A DNA stretch of 64,000 bases, from the NCBI RefSeq assembly GCF_014652375.1, contig NZ_BMYR01000009.1, positions 153,855 through 217,854 of the forward strand, read 5' to 3'. Each line of letters starts with the position of its first letter. Positions within the stretch are counted from its first letter, which is position 1. The notes under the pieces were generated by a model. That model saw nothing but the letters and a program-made list of their open reading frames with translations, was not told the DNA's origin and searched no databases. A program made the translations under genes and the position numbers. This stretch comes from Alishewanella tabrizica (GTDB taxonomy: Bacteria; Pseudomonadota; Gammaproteobacteria; Enterobacterales; Alteromonadaceae). Positions 46,297-56,640 of the stretch are shown piece after piece.

Positions 46297-46333
46297 AAAA
46301 CCCCCGCTCCGCAAGGACCGGGGGTTTTCTCGT
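46297..46333 (+). terminator. ilv attenuator terminator
   Basis: AAAACCCCCG and CGGGGGTTTT form the terminator stem with CTCGTTTTT after it. The GCGGGGG within the last leader codons (46248-46254) can pair with CCCCCGC (46301-46307), giving the competing antiterminator. Stalling of ribosomes at the Ile/Val/Leu codons would favour read-through. Confidence 0.88.
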
Positions 46334-46406
46334 TTTTAGGGCTTAAAAAAGCTTAGAAAATGAAAGTGATAAATAGTAAAAACCTAATAATGGCAAGAGG
46401 TTACAA

Positions 46407-48053
46407 ATGAACGGCGCAGAATTGGTATTAAAGGTATTACAGCAGCAAGGGGTAAACACCATCTTTGGTTACCCCGGCGGCGCTATTATGCCAATCTACG
46501 ATGCTATTTATCACAGCACGGTAAAACACTATTTGTGCCGGCATGAGCAAGGCGGCGCTTTCTCCGCTATTGGCTATGCCCGCGCCTCGGGCAAAGTCGG
46601 TGTGTGTTTAGCCACCTCTGGCCCGGGTGCCACTAACTTGATTACCTCGCTGGCCGATGCCCTGTTAGATTCGGTGCCGCTGGTGGCAATAACGGGTCAG
46701 GTGTCACAAGCCGTCATGGGTAGCGATGCGTTTCAAGAAGTTGATGTATTGGGGTTAAGCTTAAGTGTCACCAAGCACAGTTTTATGGTGCGCAATGTAA
46801 AAGATCTGGCGGCTACTTTGCAGGAAGCCTTTCGCTTGGCACAAAGCGGCCGACCAGGTCCAGTTTTGGTAGATATCCCCAAAGATATTCAACTGGCACC
46901 TGCGGTAGAGCCCGAGTGGCCTGAGTATCCCGCACCGCGCATTGCCACCTCATTGGCCAATGCCGCCAAAGCCCGCGAACTGATTGCTAATGCTAAAAAG
47001 CCTATTGCCTATATTGGTGGTGGCGTGCAGATGGCCGATGCGCTGGCGCAGTTACAGACATTCTTAGCCGAGAGCGTTATGCCGTCCGTAACAACCTTAA
47101 AAGGCATGGGCTCGGTAGCCCGGGCAAACCCGCATTATTTAGGCATGTTAGGGATGCATGGTACCCAAGCGGCTAATTTAGCGGTACAGCAGTGTGATTT
47201 ACTGATTTGTTTAGGTGCCCGTTTTGATGACAGAGTTACCGGAAACTTAGCCAAATTTGCGCCTGGTGCCAAAGTTATTCATGTCGATATCGACCCAGCT
47301 GAAATTAACAAAGTGCGCTTTGCCGACTGTGCTTTTATTGGCGATATGAAACAAATACTGCCTGCCATCAGCGCCACAACCCAGTGTGAAGCCTGGTTAG
47401 CGCATTGCCAGCAGTTAAAGCAACAATATGGCTGGCGTTATGATCATCCAGGCGAGCGCATTTTTGCCCCGTTAATGTTAAAACAGTTAAGCGATCGCAT
47501 GCCCGATAACAGCGTAGTCTGCTGTGATGTTGGTCAGCACCAAATGTGGGTAGCGCAGCATATGCGCTTTAACAGCCCGCGTAATCATTTATCCAGTGGC
47601 GGCTTGGGCACCATGGGTTTTGGTTTACCCGCAGCCATTGGCGCCAAATTAGCGCGGCCACAAGATACCGTTATTGCGGTCAGTGGCGATGGCTCCTTTA
47701 TGATGAACGTACAGGAACTGGGCACCATTAAGCGTTTTCGTTTACCCGTAAAGATCGTCATAGTCGATAACCAGCGTTTAGGCATGGTAAAGCAGTGGCA
47801 ACAGTTGTTTTTTAATGAGCGCTATAGCGAGACCGATTTATCGGATAACCCAGATTTTGTGGCGCTGGCTGCTGCCTTTGCCATTCCGGGACACACCATT
47901 ACCCGTAAAGATGAAGTAGAAAGCGCGCTGGATGCCATGTTTACCTGGCCTGGCCCTTATTTATTGCATGTAAGAATTGATGAGAAAGACAACGTCTGGC
48001 CATTAGTACCGCCAGGTGCCGCAAATGAAGATATGCTGACGGAGACCAACTAA
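46407..48053 (+). CDS. ilvG: Acetolactate synthase II large subunit IlvG
   Basis: 548 residues (E. coli IlvG 548). TPP-enzyme domains: catalytic Glu near 47 in CRHEQGG, FAD/central domain [15 protein letters not shown], and the TPP motif [14 protein letters not shown] near 426. It is full length, unlike the frameshifted K-12 gene. AAGAGG precedes the ATG. It condenses pyruvate to acetolactate or acetohydroxybutyrate. The TAATG junction couples it to ilvM. Confidence 0.96.
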   Translation: MNGAELVLKVLQQQGVNTIFGYPGGAIMPIYDAIYHSTVKHYLCRHEQGGAFSAIGYARASGKVGVCLATSGPGATNLITSLADALLDSVPLVAITGQVSQAVMGSDAFQEVDVLGLSLSVTKHSFMVRNVKDLAATLQEAFRLAQSGRPGPVLVDIPKDIQLAPAVEPEWPEYPAPRIATSLANAAKARELIANAKKPIAYIGGGVQMADALAQLQTFLAESVMPSVTTLKGMGSVARANPHYLGMLGMHGTQAANLAVQQCDLLICLGARFDDRVTGNLAKFAPGAKVIHVDIDPAEINKVRFADCAFIGDMKQILPAISATTQCEAWLAHCQQLKQQYGWRYDHPGERIFAPLMLKQLSDRMPDNSVVCCDVGQHQMWVAQHMRFNSPRNHLSSGGLGTMGFGLPAAIGAKLARPQDTVIAVSGDGSFMMNVQELGTIKRFRLPVKIVIVDNQRLGMVKQWQQLFFNERYSETDLSDNPDFVALAAAFAIPGHTITRKDEVESALDAMFTWPGPYLLHVRIDEKDNVWPLVPPGAANEDMLTETN

Positions 48054-48307
48054 TGCAACATACTCTAACTATCACTACCAGTAATGAAGCCAGCGTTGTT
48101 GAACGCTTATTACAGGTTACCCGCTATCGTGGCTACCAGTTAGCCGGCTTGGAATTAACGCCCTTAACCGATAGAGCGGGTATGCAAATTACCTTAAAAG
48201 TGCAAAGTGATAAGCCTATCACCTTACTAACGAATCAATTAGCTAAGCTTTATGATGTACAGCACTTAGTATTGGCCTCGGCAGATGTTGCCGTATTACG
48301 TGCCTAA
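48053..48307 (+). CDS. ilvM: Acetolactate synthase II small (regulatory) subunit IlvM
   Basis: 84 residues, an ACT domain (HTLTITTSNEASVVERLLQVTRYRGYQL, first part quoted) with the length of E. coli IlvM (87). It stabilises IlvG; isozyme II is normally insensitive to valine. Start overlaps the ilvG stop. Confidence 0.93.
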   Translation: MQHTLTITTSNEASVVERLLQVTRYRGYQLAGLELTPLTDRAGMQITLKVQSDKPITLLTNQLAKLYDVQHLVLASADVAVLRA

Positions 48308-48343
48308 CCCTATTAAACACGACGATTAAACAGGACCCATTTC

Positions 48344-50194
48344 ATGCCAAAGTTAAGATCCGCAACCGTTACCGAAGGCCGCAATATGGCGGGTGCCAGA
48401 GCCTTATGGCGTGCCACTGGTGTTAAAGATACCGATTTCGGGAAGCCAATTGTCGCTGTCGTAAACTCCTTTGTGGAATTTGTACCAGGCCATGTGCATT
48501 TACGTGATCTGGGCAAACTTGTTGCTGGCAGCATTGTCGACGCGGGCGGTATCGCTAAAGAATTTAATACCATAGCAGTAGATGATGGTATTGCGATGGG
48601 CCATGGCGGGATGTTGTACAGCCTGCCATCGCGCGAGCTGATCGCCGACTCAGTAGAATATATGATCAATGCACACTGTGCCGATGCTATGGTGTGTATT
48701 TCCAATTGTGACAAGATAACCCCCGGCATGTTAATGGCCGCGATGCGCTTAAATATCCCAGTGATTTTTGTCTCTGGTGGTCCCATGGAAGCGGGCAAAA
48801 CCAAGTTATCCGATCAAATCATCAAGCTCGACTTAGTCGATGCGATGGTATCGGCGGCCGATCCTAAAGTCAGTGACAGCGACAGCGAGCAAATTGAAAA
48901 AAGTGCTTGCCCCACTTGTGGTAGTTGCTCGGGCATGTTTACCGCCAACTCCATGAACTGTTTGGTGGAAGCGTTAGGTTTAGGGCAACCGGGCAATGGC
49001 TCTTTATTGGCGACCCATGCCGATCGTAAAGAGCTCTTTGTGCAAGCTGGCTACCGGATTATGGAGCTGTGCAATCGCTGGTATAAAAACGATGATGCCA
49101 GCGCCTTACCGCGCAATATTGGTAATAAAACCGCCTTTGAAAACGCCATGATGCTGGATATCGCCATGGGCGGCTCTACCAATACTGTGCTGCACTTGTT
49201 AGCCGCCGCCATTGAGGCCGAAGTCGATTTCACCATGGCCGATATCGATCGTTTATCGCGCATCGTGCCGCATTTAAGTAAGGTCGCACCCTCTACCCAA
49301 AAATACCACATGGAAGATGTGCACCGTGCCGGTGGTGTTATTGCCATTCTGGCTGAGCTTAATCGCGCCGGTTTACTAAACCCTAATACCCCGCATGTGT
49401 CTGGTAACTCGTTAGCCGAAGTGCTGGAAAAGTGGGATATCAAAACGACCACGGATGAAAATGTGCGACAGTTTTATATGGCTGGCCCAGCGGGGATCCG
49501 CACCACCCAAGCCTTCTCACAAAACTGTCGTTATCCATCTCTGGATGACGATCGGGCTGAGGGCTGTATCCGCGATAAAGCCAATGCTTACTCGCAAGAT
49601 GGTGGCCTAGCCGTGTTATTCGGTAACTTAGCGCCAAATGGCTGTATCGTAAAAACGGCTGGGGTAGAAAAAGAAAACTTGGTATTTACTGGTCGCGCTC
49701 GGGTATTTGAAAGCCAAGATGATGCGGTAGCAGCGATTTTGGGTGGTAAAGTCATCGCCGGTGACGCGGTAATTATCCGCTATGAAGGCCCGAAAGGCGG
49801 CCCGGGTATGCAGGAAATGTTGTATCCCACCAGTTATTTAAAATCGATGGGCTTAGGCAAAGCCTGTGCCTTGATTACCGATGGCCGTTTTTCGGGCGGG
49901 ACCTCGGGCCTGTCGATTGGTCACGTTTCCCCAGAAGCCGCCAGTGGCGGCACCATCGCTTTAATTGCCGAGGGAGATCGGATTGAGATTGATATTCCAA
50001 ATCGCAAGATTGCGGTTGCTGTAAGCGATGAAGAGCTGGCCGTGCGTCGTGCCGCGATGCAAGCGAAAGGTGCCAAAGCCTGGAAGCCTGAGAATCGGCA
50101 GCGGGTGGTGAGTAGTGCTTTAAAAGCCTATGCGTTGCTGGCGAGTAGTGCGGATAAAGGTGCGGTAAGAGATGTGTCTTTGTTAAAAGACTAA
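48344..50194 (+). CDS. ilvD: Dihydroxy-acid dehydratase IlvD
   Basis: 616 residues (E. coli 616). Cluster ligands in [10 protein letters not shown] near residue 122 and [18 protein letters not shown] near 190-205; C-terminal [19 protein letters not shown]. It dehydrates dihydroxy acids to the keto acids of valine and isoleucine. CAGGAC lies before the ATG. ilvE, which lies between ilvM and ilvD in enterobacteria, is missing here. Confidence 0.98.
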   Translation: MPKLRSATVTEGRNMAGARALWRATGVKDTDFGKPIVAVVNSFVEFVPGHVHLRDLGKLVAGSIVDAGGIAKEFNTIAVDDGIAMGHGGMLYSLPSRELIADSVEYMINAHCADAMVCISNCDKITPGMLMAAMRLNIPVIFVSGGPMEAGKTKLSDQIIKLDLVDAMVSAADPKVSDSDSEQIEKSACPTCGSCSGMFTANSMNCLVEALGLGQPGNGSLLATHADRKELFVQAGYRIMELCNRWYKNDDASALPRNIGNKTAFENAMMLDIAMGGSTNTVLHLLAAAIEAEVDFTMADIDRLSRIVPHLSKVAPSTQKYHMEDVHRAGGVIAILAELNRAGLLNPNTPHVSGNSLAEVLEKWDIKTTTDENVRQFYMAGPAGIRTTQAFSQNCRYPSLDDDRAEGCIRDKANAYSQDGGLAVLFGNLAPNGCIVKTAGVEKENLVFTGRARVFESQDDAVAAILGGKVIAGDAVIIRYEGPKGGPGMQEMLYPTSYLKSMGLGKACALITDGRFSGGTSGLSIGHVSPEAASGGTIALIAEGDRIEIDIPNRKIAVAVSDEELAVRRAAMQAKGAKAWKPENRQRVVSSALKAYALLASSADKGAVRDVSLLKD

Positions 50195-50237
50195 ATGATG
50201 CAGAGAGGTCTGATTGCGAAGACCAGAAATTTGCTAA

Positions 50238-50301
50238 GCAAGGCGTGTACGGCATGGATGCCGGACAGGAGCCTACAGGGACGTATTTACGGCGTCCTTG
50301 C
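50238..50301. repeat. Palindromic extragenic repeat between ilvD and ilvA
   Basis: GCAAGG and CCTTGC at the ends enclose GGCAT-GG-ATGCC and GGGACG...CGTCC stems. This arrangement (GGCATGGATGCC ... ACAGGGACGTATT ... GGCGTCC) resembles dispersed intergenic repeats I know from Shewanella/Rheinheimera-type genomes. It sits in the 166-base gap inside the ilv operon. The repeat nature needs a genome search. Confidence 0.6.
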
Positions 50302-50360
50302 GTGCAATTTGTGGTCGAAGCCATCGTGCGGTAGGAATGTTGTAAACAGATGGGGCTACA

Positions 50361-51929
50361 ATGAATAACCTGGCAATAGCACAAACAGCACAAAGTGATA
50401 CTGAGGTCATGCAGCAGTATCTGCGGGAAATTTTGCTGTCGCCGGTGTATCAGGCCGCGGTGGAAACGCCGCTGGATGAGATGCTAAAACTGAGCAAACG
50501 GCTGGGGCACCAGGTACTGTTAAAGCGCGAAGATAAGCAACCGGTGTATTCGTTTAAACTGCGTGGTGCTTTTCATAAGCTGCATAAAGTGAAATTACAA
50601 AGCCCGAATGCCAGCGTAGTGTGTGCCTCGGCGGGTAATCATGCGCAGGGCGTGGCGCTGTCAGCCAGTAAATTGGGTTTAAATGCGACTATTGTCATGC
50701 CCATTACCACGCCTGAGATCAAAGTTGCCGCAGTAAGGGCGCTAGGTGGCAATGTGGTATTGCATGGTACGGCTTTTGATGAAGCCAATAGCTTTGCAAT
50801 TCAAAAAGCCCAAACTGAGGGCGCGATTTATATTCCGCCTTTTGATGATGCCGATGTGATTGCCGGGCAAGGTACGGTCGCCAAAGAGCTGTTAAGCCAA
50901 CATAACCAATTAGATGCCATATTTATTCCAGTGGGGGGCGGCGGTTTAATGGCGGGCATGGCGGTGTACATTAAAGCGATTCAACCGCATGTTAAAGTCA
51001 TTGGCGTTGAGCCAGAAGATGCAGCCTGTTTAAAAGCGGCCATGGATGCCGGTGAGCCGGTCACGCTAGAGCGGGTGGGGCTATTTGCCGATGGCGTGGC
51101 AGTAAAGCGGATCGGCACCGAGAATTTTAATTTAGCGAAGCGCTTTTGCGATGAAGTGGTTACCGTTACCAGTGATGAAATCTGTGCGGCGATAAAAGAT
51201 ATTTTTGATGATTTACGCGCCGTAGCGGAGCCTGCGGGTGCTTTGGCGTTGGCAGGCTTAAAAAAATATAGTCAACGCTTAAACAACAGCACCTTACCTA
51301 AACCGCAGCACTACGCCGCTGTGTTAAGTGGTGCTAATTTAAACTTTGATACGCTGCGTTATGTGTCAGAGCGCTGTGAGCTTGGTGAGAAAAAAGAAGC
51401 GGTCTTTGCCGTTACCATTCCTGAAGAAAAAGGTAGTTTCCGCCGTTTCTGCCAGACATTAGGTGGTCGCGCCATTACTGAATTCAACTACCGCTATGCC
51501 AGTGATCGTAAGGCGCATATTTTTGTTGGCATAAAACTGCGGCATGGCCAGCAAGAGTTGGATACGGTTTCTAAGTTATTAAGTGACGCGGGTTATGCAT
51601 ATCAGGACTTATCGGATGATGAACTTGCAAAACTGCATGTGCGACATATGGTGGGCGGTATGCCACCACGACAGTTGCAAGAGCAGGTGTATCAGTTTAA
51701 CTTCCCGGAATACCCTGGCGCATTAATGAACTTTCTTAATACTCTAGGCGAGCATTGGAATATCACACTATTTCATTATCGTAATCATGGTGCAGCGACT
51801 GGCGATGTCCTAGCGGGGTTTGAAGTGGCTAGCCATGAAGATATTGCGCAGTATCTAGATAAGTTAGGTTATCAGTATCAACAAGTCAGTAATAACCAAA
51901 GCTATCAAACGTTCTTAACCACAGGTTAG
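50361..51929 (+). CDS. ilvA: Threonine dehydratase, biosynthetic (IlvA)
   Basis: 522 residues (E. coli 514). PLP lysine in YSFKLRGAFHKLH near residue 65, the PLP phosphate loop PVGGGGLMAGMA, and two C-terminal ACT-like regulatory domains (about 335-420 and 430-510: EKKEAVFAVTIPEEKGSFRR and PRQLQEQVYQFNFPEYPGAL). The long form is feedback inhibited by isoleucine. It makes 2-oxobutanoate and the enamine intermediates handled by RidA proteins. Last gene of the ilv cluster. Confidence 0.96.
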   Translation: MNNLAIAQTAQSDTEVMQQYLREILLSPVYQAAVETPLDEMLKLSKRLGHQVLLKREDKQPVYSFKLRGAFHKLHKVKLQSPNASVVCASAGNHAQGVALSASKLGLNATIVMPITTPEIKVAAVRALGGNVVLHGTAFDEANSFAIQKAQTEGAIYIPPFDDADVIAGQGTVAKELLSQHNQLDAIFIPVGGGGLMAGMAVYIKAIQPHVKVIGVEPEDAACLKAAMDAGEPVTLERVGLFADGVAVKRIGTENFNLAKRFCDEVVTVTSDEICAAIKDIFDDLRAVAEPAGALALAGLKKYSQRLNNSTLPKPQHYAAVLSGANLNFDTLRYVSERCELGEKKEAVFAVTIPEEKGSFRRFCQTLGGRAITEFNYRYASDRKAHIFVGIKLRHGQQELDTVSKLLSDAGYAYQDLSDDELAKLHVRHMVGGMPPRQLQEQVYQFNFPEYPGALMNFLNTLGEHWNITLFHYRNHGAATGDVLAGFEVASHEDIAQYLDKLGYQYQQVSNNQSYQTFLTTG

Positions 51930-52057
51930 CGGTGATTTTATGAGCGCAGACAAACAGGCCTGCAGCGGTTTATTTGCGTTTGTTAAGTTAGCATGAGAGG
52001 TTGAAATTAATTTTCAATTGGTTAAAGTGTAGCTTATTACGTTAAAAGGATGTTTAT

Positions 52058-53366
52058 ATGAAGAAATGGTTTATTGCTGCCTTATTGCTCTGCGGCTATG
52101 CGCACGCCGATATGTTAGATGCTTTAAAAGCCTATGAAAATAAAGATTTTACTCAGGCACAACAACAATTTTCTGCACTCATCCCTTTAGGTAATGAAAT
52201 TGCCGCGTTAAATTTAGGCGCGATGGCGTATCAAGGCGAAGGGCAAGCGCCTAACCTAAGCGAGGCCTTAGCCTATTTTATGTTAGCTGCGGATCTTAAA
52301 CATACCCAAGCTAACACAAAAGCTGATCAAAACGGCATCTGAACAACAGGTCGAGCAGGCGTATCAACGTTTTGAACAGTTAAAGCAAAGCGTGATGATA
52401 GTCCCTACCGATTTAGATAAGCCTCGTGATGAAAGCCTGCCGCAACCCCTTAAACGTGTTAATCCAGAGTATCCGCCTGATGCCGCAAAGAGAGGTCAAT
52501 TTGGCTATGTTAAACTCCGTTTTTTAGTGGATGAGCAGGGTGAAGTTACGGCAATTGATACCATCGACGCCTATCCACAAAAAGTGTTTGAACGAGCCTC
52601 TATTCGGGCAGTTAAACGGTGGCGTTATGAACCCAGTGCTACAAAGCATTTAATGACCGTGCGATTAGATTATTCTCTTAGTGGTGGCGTAAAAATATCT
52701 GCTGTTGAGCAAACGGTAGCAGAACATAATTTATGGGACTATGCCATTGCGGGTTCGCCACAGCATCAACTGGCCTTGGGCATGTTACTTTCGATGGTAG
52801 ATATTCAAAGTGGCCATGGTTTTTGGTACAACCCAGAGTTGCCGTTATCGGCTACACCTGATTTTTCCATTTTCGAGGAGCGGGCGTCAGTAAAAGCGGA
52901 TTTTGATGGTTTTTGGGGATACGCTGTGGTTCGTGTGGCGAAAGACGGTACCATTACAGAGCAGTTAAGCACTGAATTTGAAGCGCGCAGTGAGATCACA
53001 AATCTTGTTGGCTTAACGTTAAAAGGTAAGATAGAAACCGATGTTTACCGATTACATCGTCGAACTGATATTTACAGCAGAGGCATAAATGTTAGGCCTT
53101 CTGTAGAAGCGTCACGCACTATGTCAGGGATATACTGGTGGGAGCAATCGGCGAGGAATGGTAATCGCCATGCGCAGCGTATTATGGCAGCGTATGATCG
53201 GCAATGGGAAGATTATCTGGTAGCTGAAAAAGATGCAGAAGTGTTAGCCTGGGCGGGTAGCCGGTTAATCCTTGAAGGTGATCATGAAAAAGGGATGCAG
53301 TTTTTAGAACAAGCTATAGCGCAAAATTATGCACCAGCATCGGAAATGAAAAAACAATTGATGTAA
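52058..53366 (+). pseudogene. Sel1-repeat/TonB-C domain protein interrupted by a frameshift
   Basis: Two reading frames form one protein. The first (52058-52342) has a signal peptide (MKKWFIAALLLCGYAHA) and a Sel1-like repeat ending in YFMLAADLKHTQAN. It then stops after 13 out-of-frame codons. The second frame resumes without a start at about 52315 (QKLIKTASEQQVEQAYQRFE) and contains a TonB C-terminal domain (RVNPEYPPDAAKRGQFGYVK, then FERASIRAVKRWRYEP) and another Sel1-like end (WWEQSARNGNRHAQRIMAAY). One extra base around 52312-52321 (AACACAAAAG) explains it. Real loss, a sequencing error or recoding are possible. Such proteins are periplasmic and of unknown function. Confidence 0.82.
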
Positions 53367-53391
53367 ACTTGAAAGTAATATTTTATGGTGA

Positions 53392-53910
53392 ATGATGGCT
53401 TGGCGTATTTTAGTTGCTTCAGCAAATCCTGCAAAAATCCGTGCAGTTGAGCAGTGTTTTCAAACGAATTATCCACAACAGCAGTGCAGTGTTTTAGGGA
53501 TCAATGTGCCTTCTGGTGTCGCGGCACAGCCAATGAGTAGCGACGAAACCTATGCTGGTGCTAAAAATCGGTTAACAGCATTAAAACAGCAAGCACAGGC
53601 AGATTTTTATGTCGCTATTGAAGCCGGTTTAGATGGAGATATGACCTTTGCTTGGATGCTAATTGAACATAATGATCAGTTGGGTAAAGCACGGTCGGCC
53701 AGTTTAATGTTACCTAACGCCGCTTTAGAGGCGTTAGCGCAAGGGCAAGAGCTGGGCGAAGTAATGGACGCGCTATTTGGAACCCAAAATATCAAACAGG
53801 CCGGAGGCGCTATTGGGTTGCTTACGCAAAATCGGCTTAGTCGAAGTGGCGTCTATCAACAAGCGCTAACACTCGCATTAATTCCTTTTTTAAACCCTGA
53901 ATGGTTTTAA
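53392..53910 (+). CDS. yjjX: Inosine/xanthosine triphosphatase YjjX
   Basis: 172 residues (E. coli 170). The Maf/HAM1-like start WRILVASANPAKIRAVEQCF, SSDETYAGAKNRL and the AIEAGLDGD block are those of the YjjX/NTPase_I-T family, which hydrolyses ITP and XTP to protect nucleotide pools. Two adjacent ATGs; the first is used. Confidence 0.9.
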   Translation: MMAWRILVASANPAKIRAVEQCFQTNYPQQQCSVLGINVPSGVAAQPMSSDETYAGAKNRLTALKQQAQADFYVAIEAGLDGDMTFAWMLIEHNDQLGKARSASLMLPNAALEALAQGQELGEVMDALFGTQNIKQAGGAIGLLTQNRLSRSGVYQQALTLALIPFLNPEWF

Positions 53911-54006
53911 TAATCCGTATTTGCCATGATTGCTTTTTACGTATTTAGGCAAATATGATATACACTTAGGTTTGGAAACTCTTATAACCATAGGCATATC
54001 TCTGCT

Positions 54007-54711
54007 TTGTGCATCCAGCCATTTCTTAAACAATGCTGCTATATAGGAGTGATGCTATGCCTAATGGTAGGTTTGTTTATAAACGTTGGCGTAAGTTATG
54101 CCTTACAACTGATCAATGTAGATAAATTTATTGAATTTATTTCTACTCGATATACCGTGCAGTCAATTGCACGGGCTGAGCAATATAAAACCTTCCTTTC
54201 CGAATATGCGCAGCGTAGCGAGCCCGAAAAAATAGCAGCGGTAAACCATTTTTTTCATCAGCATATTACGTACAGTACTGATCTCGAGCTTTATAATCAA
54301 AGTGACTATTGGGCGTCTCCTGCTGAGTTATTAGGCGCCGGGCAAGGTGATTGCGAGGATTGGGCCATTGCTAAGTATTTAAGCTTACGTCAACTTAACA
54401 TTGATGATAGTAAATTAAGGCTGGTGTATGTTCGTGCCAGAATAGGTGCAATAGGCAGCCCACTGAGTCAAGCGCACATGGTGTTAGCTTATTACCCTTC
54501 ACCAGGCAGTGAGCCATTAATTCTAGACAGTTTAATTTCGGCAGTGTTGCCTGCGTCAGAGCGTAATGATTTAACCCCCGTGTTTAGTTTTAATGCGGAG
54601 GGCTTGTGGGCCGGGCAATCTGACATGCGTTCAACACAGTCGCCTCGTGCTCGCTTATCAAGATGGCGTGATTTACTAGAACGATTACCCAATGAAGGAA
54701 TTGTATTATGA
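54007..54711 (+). CDS. lapG: LapG-type periplasmic cysteine protease
   Basis: 234 residues if the TTG at 54007 is used; an ATG at 54052 (just after AGGAG) would give a shorter signal peptide without a positive charge. Bacterial transglutaminase-like cysteine peptidase (BTLCP): catalytic Cys in GQGDCEDWAI near 116, His in SQAHMVLAYY near 157, Asp in PLILDSLI near 174. LapG cuts the N-terminus of LapA-type adhesins unless held by LapD. It is 27 bases before lapD, and the target adhesin is in the same locus. Confidence 0.94.
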   Translation: MCIQPFLKQCCYIGVMLCLMVGLFINVGVSYALQLINVDKFIEFISTRYTVQSIARAEQYKTFLSEYAQRSEPEKIAAVNHFFHQHITYSTDLELYNQSDYWASPAELLGAGQGDCEDWAIAKYLSLRQLNIDDSKLRLVYVRARIGAIGSPLSQAHMVLAYYPSPGSEPLILDSLISAVLPASERNDLTPVFSFNAEGLWAGQSDMRSTQSPRARLSRWRDLLERLPNEGIVL

Positions 54712-54738
54712 TGTTATGCAATACACGCGGAGGCAATA

Positions 54739-56640
54739 ATGTCATTAATTAAGCAACTGTGGTTGGGTATTTTTATACTGGTGACACTCACATTTTCGAC
54801 CAGTGTGCTTGTTGCTACCTTTCAGAGTCGAGACAGTTATCAAGAACAATTACAGTTAAAAAATATTGATAATGCAACTAATCTCGCGTTATTGCTTTCG
54901 CATAGCGAAAAAGAGCTAACGCAGTTAGAGCTGTTGCTGGCAGCCCAGTTTGACTCTGGACATTATCAATATATCAGCTTAACAACAGCGGATAATCAGA
55001 GCCTTATTCGTTTTGATGCTGAGGAAACTGTACATCGTGCGCCAACTTGGTTTAAACGTGTACTTAATTTGCAACTTAATCCTGGTGTGGCGCAAGTTCA
55101 AGATGGCTGGATGCAATTTGGCACCCTAACGCTACAAAGCCAATATGATTATGCGATAGATGCGTTGTGGCTTACAACGTTAGCGTTAGCACGTTGGAGT
55201 TTTTGGGTAGCCTTCGTTTTTGGTGTGCTGGCTAGTTTAGCGCTGCGTTTTATCAGTAAACCGTTAGAGAGTGTGGTGCAGCAAGCTGAAGCACTAGGTC
55301 AGCGTCGCTTTATTAGTAGTAAAGAGCCTGCAACGCTGGAGTTTCGGCGTGTGGTAAAAGCGATGAATATTCTGACGGGCCGAGTGAAAACGATGCTAGA
55401 GAATGAGTTGCAGCGAGCCGCTGAATTACAAGAGAAGTCTCAAAGAGATCCATTATTGCCCTGTTTTAACCGTGGTTACATGCTAAGTTGGTTATCAAGT
55501 CATTATGCGTCTATGGTGGATGCTGAACAAAAAGTAGCCGTCTTGTGCCGTATTTCTAACTTGGCAAATATTAATACATTGTTGGGAAGAGAAAAAACAG
55601 ATGCGTTGTTAACTTGTTTAATACAGGTTTTCTCGATAAAACATAAAGAGAGTGTGGTAGGGCGTTTAAATGGCAGTGATTTTTTGGCTATATTGCCCTA
55701 TAACGACAAGAGTGAAGAGGCATTTGAGGCCTTATACCAGACCTTGGAAACGACATTATTTGCTGTTATTGATAAACATCACGCCCAGTTAAGTTGTGTA
55801 GCCATTGAGTTAGTATCGGCTAATAATACCGAATCGTGCTTGTCGCAGCTTGATACATTATTATCCGATCTGGCTGTCACCACCTTATCAGGGTGTAAAA
55901 TGCAGCAAGCTGCCGCGATAAAAGTACATGGCAGTAATTATTGGCGAGAGATTTTGCCGCCACTATTAGATCAGCCCTCTACTCTTCCCAGAGCGTTTCC
56001 TGTTGTGTCGAGCCAAGCAACCCTTTTGCATCATAAGTTGTTTTTACAACTTGATGTGCAAGGAGAATTATTGGCCGCTTCACATGTGATTGGTTGGATC
56101 AAGCGTTTTGGTTTGATCAGCAAGGTCGATCTGTTGATGTGCAAAACCGCGATTCAGTATTTAGCTAACAATGACGGAGTTGCGTTTGCGGTATCAGAGG
56201 CCGTGTTTACGGATGAAAATCACTTTTATCAGTTACTGAGCATGCTTAAGCACGTTACGCCAGCGACGCGTGAGAAATTAGTTATTGAGTTTTCTGAAGC
56301 AGTTGCCTTAGAACATCAATTAGTACTAAAAAGTATTGTTACCGCGTGTAAACAGCTGGGTATTAAAGTGGGTTTAGTTAATTGTGGTTATGGTTTAAAC
56401 CAATTTAATGCGTTGGAAAGTTTAGCGTTAGATTTTTTGAAAGTGGATGCCGCGTTAATTGGCCAGTATCAGGACGGCGAAGTGCAACGTTTACTTACTA
56501 GTATTATACAACTGGGTAAAGCACTCGGCGCGCATGTTATTGCTGATGGCGTTCATACCTCCCACGCATTGCAACATCTTTTACCCTTGGGTTTTGATGC
56601 GGTTGCAGGGGCTGCGGTGGAGTATAAACCTAAGGCATAA
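54739..56640 (+). CDS. lapD: LapD-type c-di-GMP receptor with degenerate GGDEF and EAL
   Basis: 633 residues. TM1 (about 6-28), a periplasmic LapD/MoxY N-terminal domain, TM2 (about 150-172), a HAMP, then a GGDEF domain whose active site reads NGSDF (about 310-314). The EAL domain has no EAL signature at its start (FLQLDVQGE) and keeps only remnants such as FSEAVAL. So it should bind, not turn over, c-di-GMP and relay the signal to sequester LapG. GGAGG precedes the ATG. Overlaps the converging small gene by 11 bp. Confidence 0.94.
   Translation: MSLIKQLWLGIFILVTLTFSTSVLVATFQSRDSYQEQLQLKNIDNATNLALLLSHSEKELTQLELLLAAQFDSGHYQYISLTTADNQSLIRFDAEETVHRAPTWFKRVLNLQLNPGVAQVQDGWMQFGTLTLQSQYDYAIDALWLTTLALARWSFWVAFVFGVLASLALRFISKPLESVVQQAEALGQRRFISSKEPATLEFRRVVKAMNILTGRVKTMLENELQRAAELQEKSQRDPLLPCFNRGYMLSWLSSHYASMVDAEQKVAVLCRISNLANINTLLGREKTDALLTCLIQVFSIKHKESVVGRLNGSDFLAILPYNDKSEEAFEALYQTLETTLFAVIDKHHAQLSCVAIELVSANNTESCLSQLDTLLSDLAVTTLSGCKMQQAAAIKVHGSNYWREILPPLLDQPSTLPRAFPVVSSQATLLHHKLFLQLDVQGELLAASHVIGWIKRFGLISKVDLLMCKTAIQYLANNDGVAFAVSEAVFTDENHFYQLLSMLKHVTPATREKLVIEFSEAVALEHQLVLKSIVTACKQLGIKVGLVNCGYGLNQFNALESLALDFLKVDAALIGQYQDGEVQRLLTSIIQLGKALGAHVIADGVHTSHALQHLLPLGFDAVAGAAVEYKPKA

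Noticed and set aside
49875..50393. 172-codon minus-strand frame over the ilvD end and ilvD-ilvA spacer
   Set aside because: Antisense to ilvD with composition typical of a shadow frame.
52312..52345. Programmed +1 frameshift
   Set aside because: No slippery codon with stop in the known style is evident and the family is not known for recoding; an indel or sequencing error is simpler.
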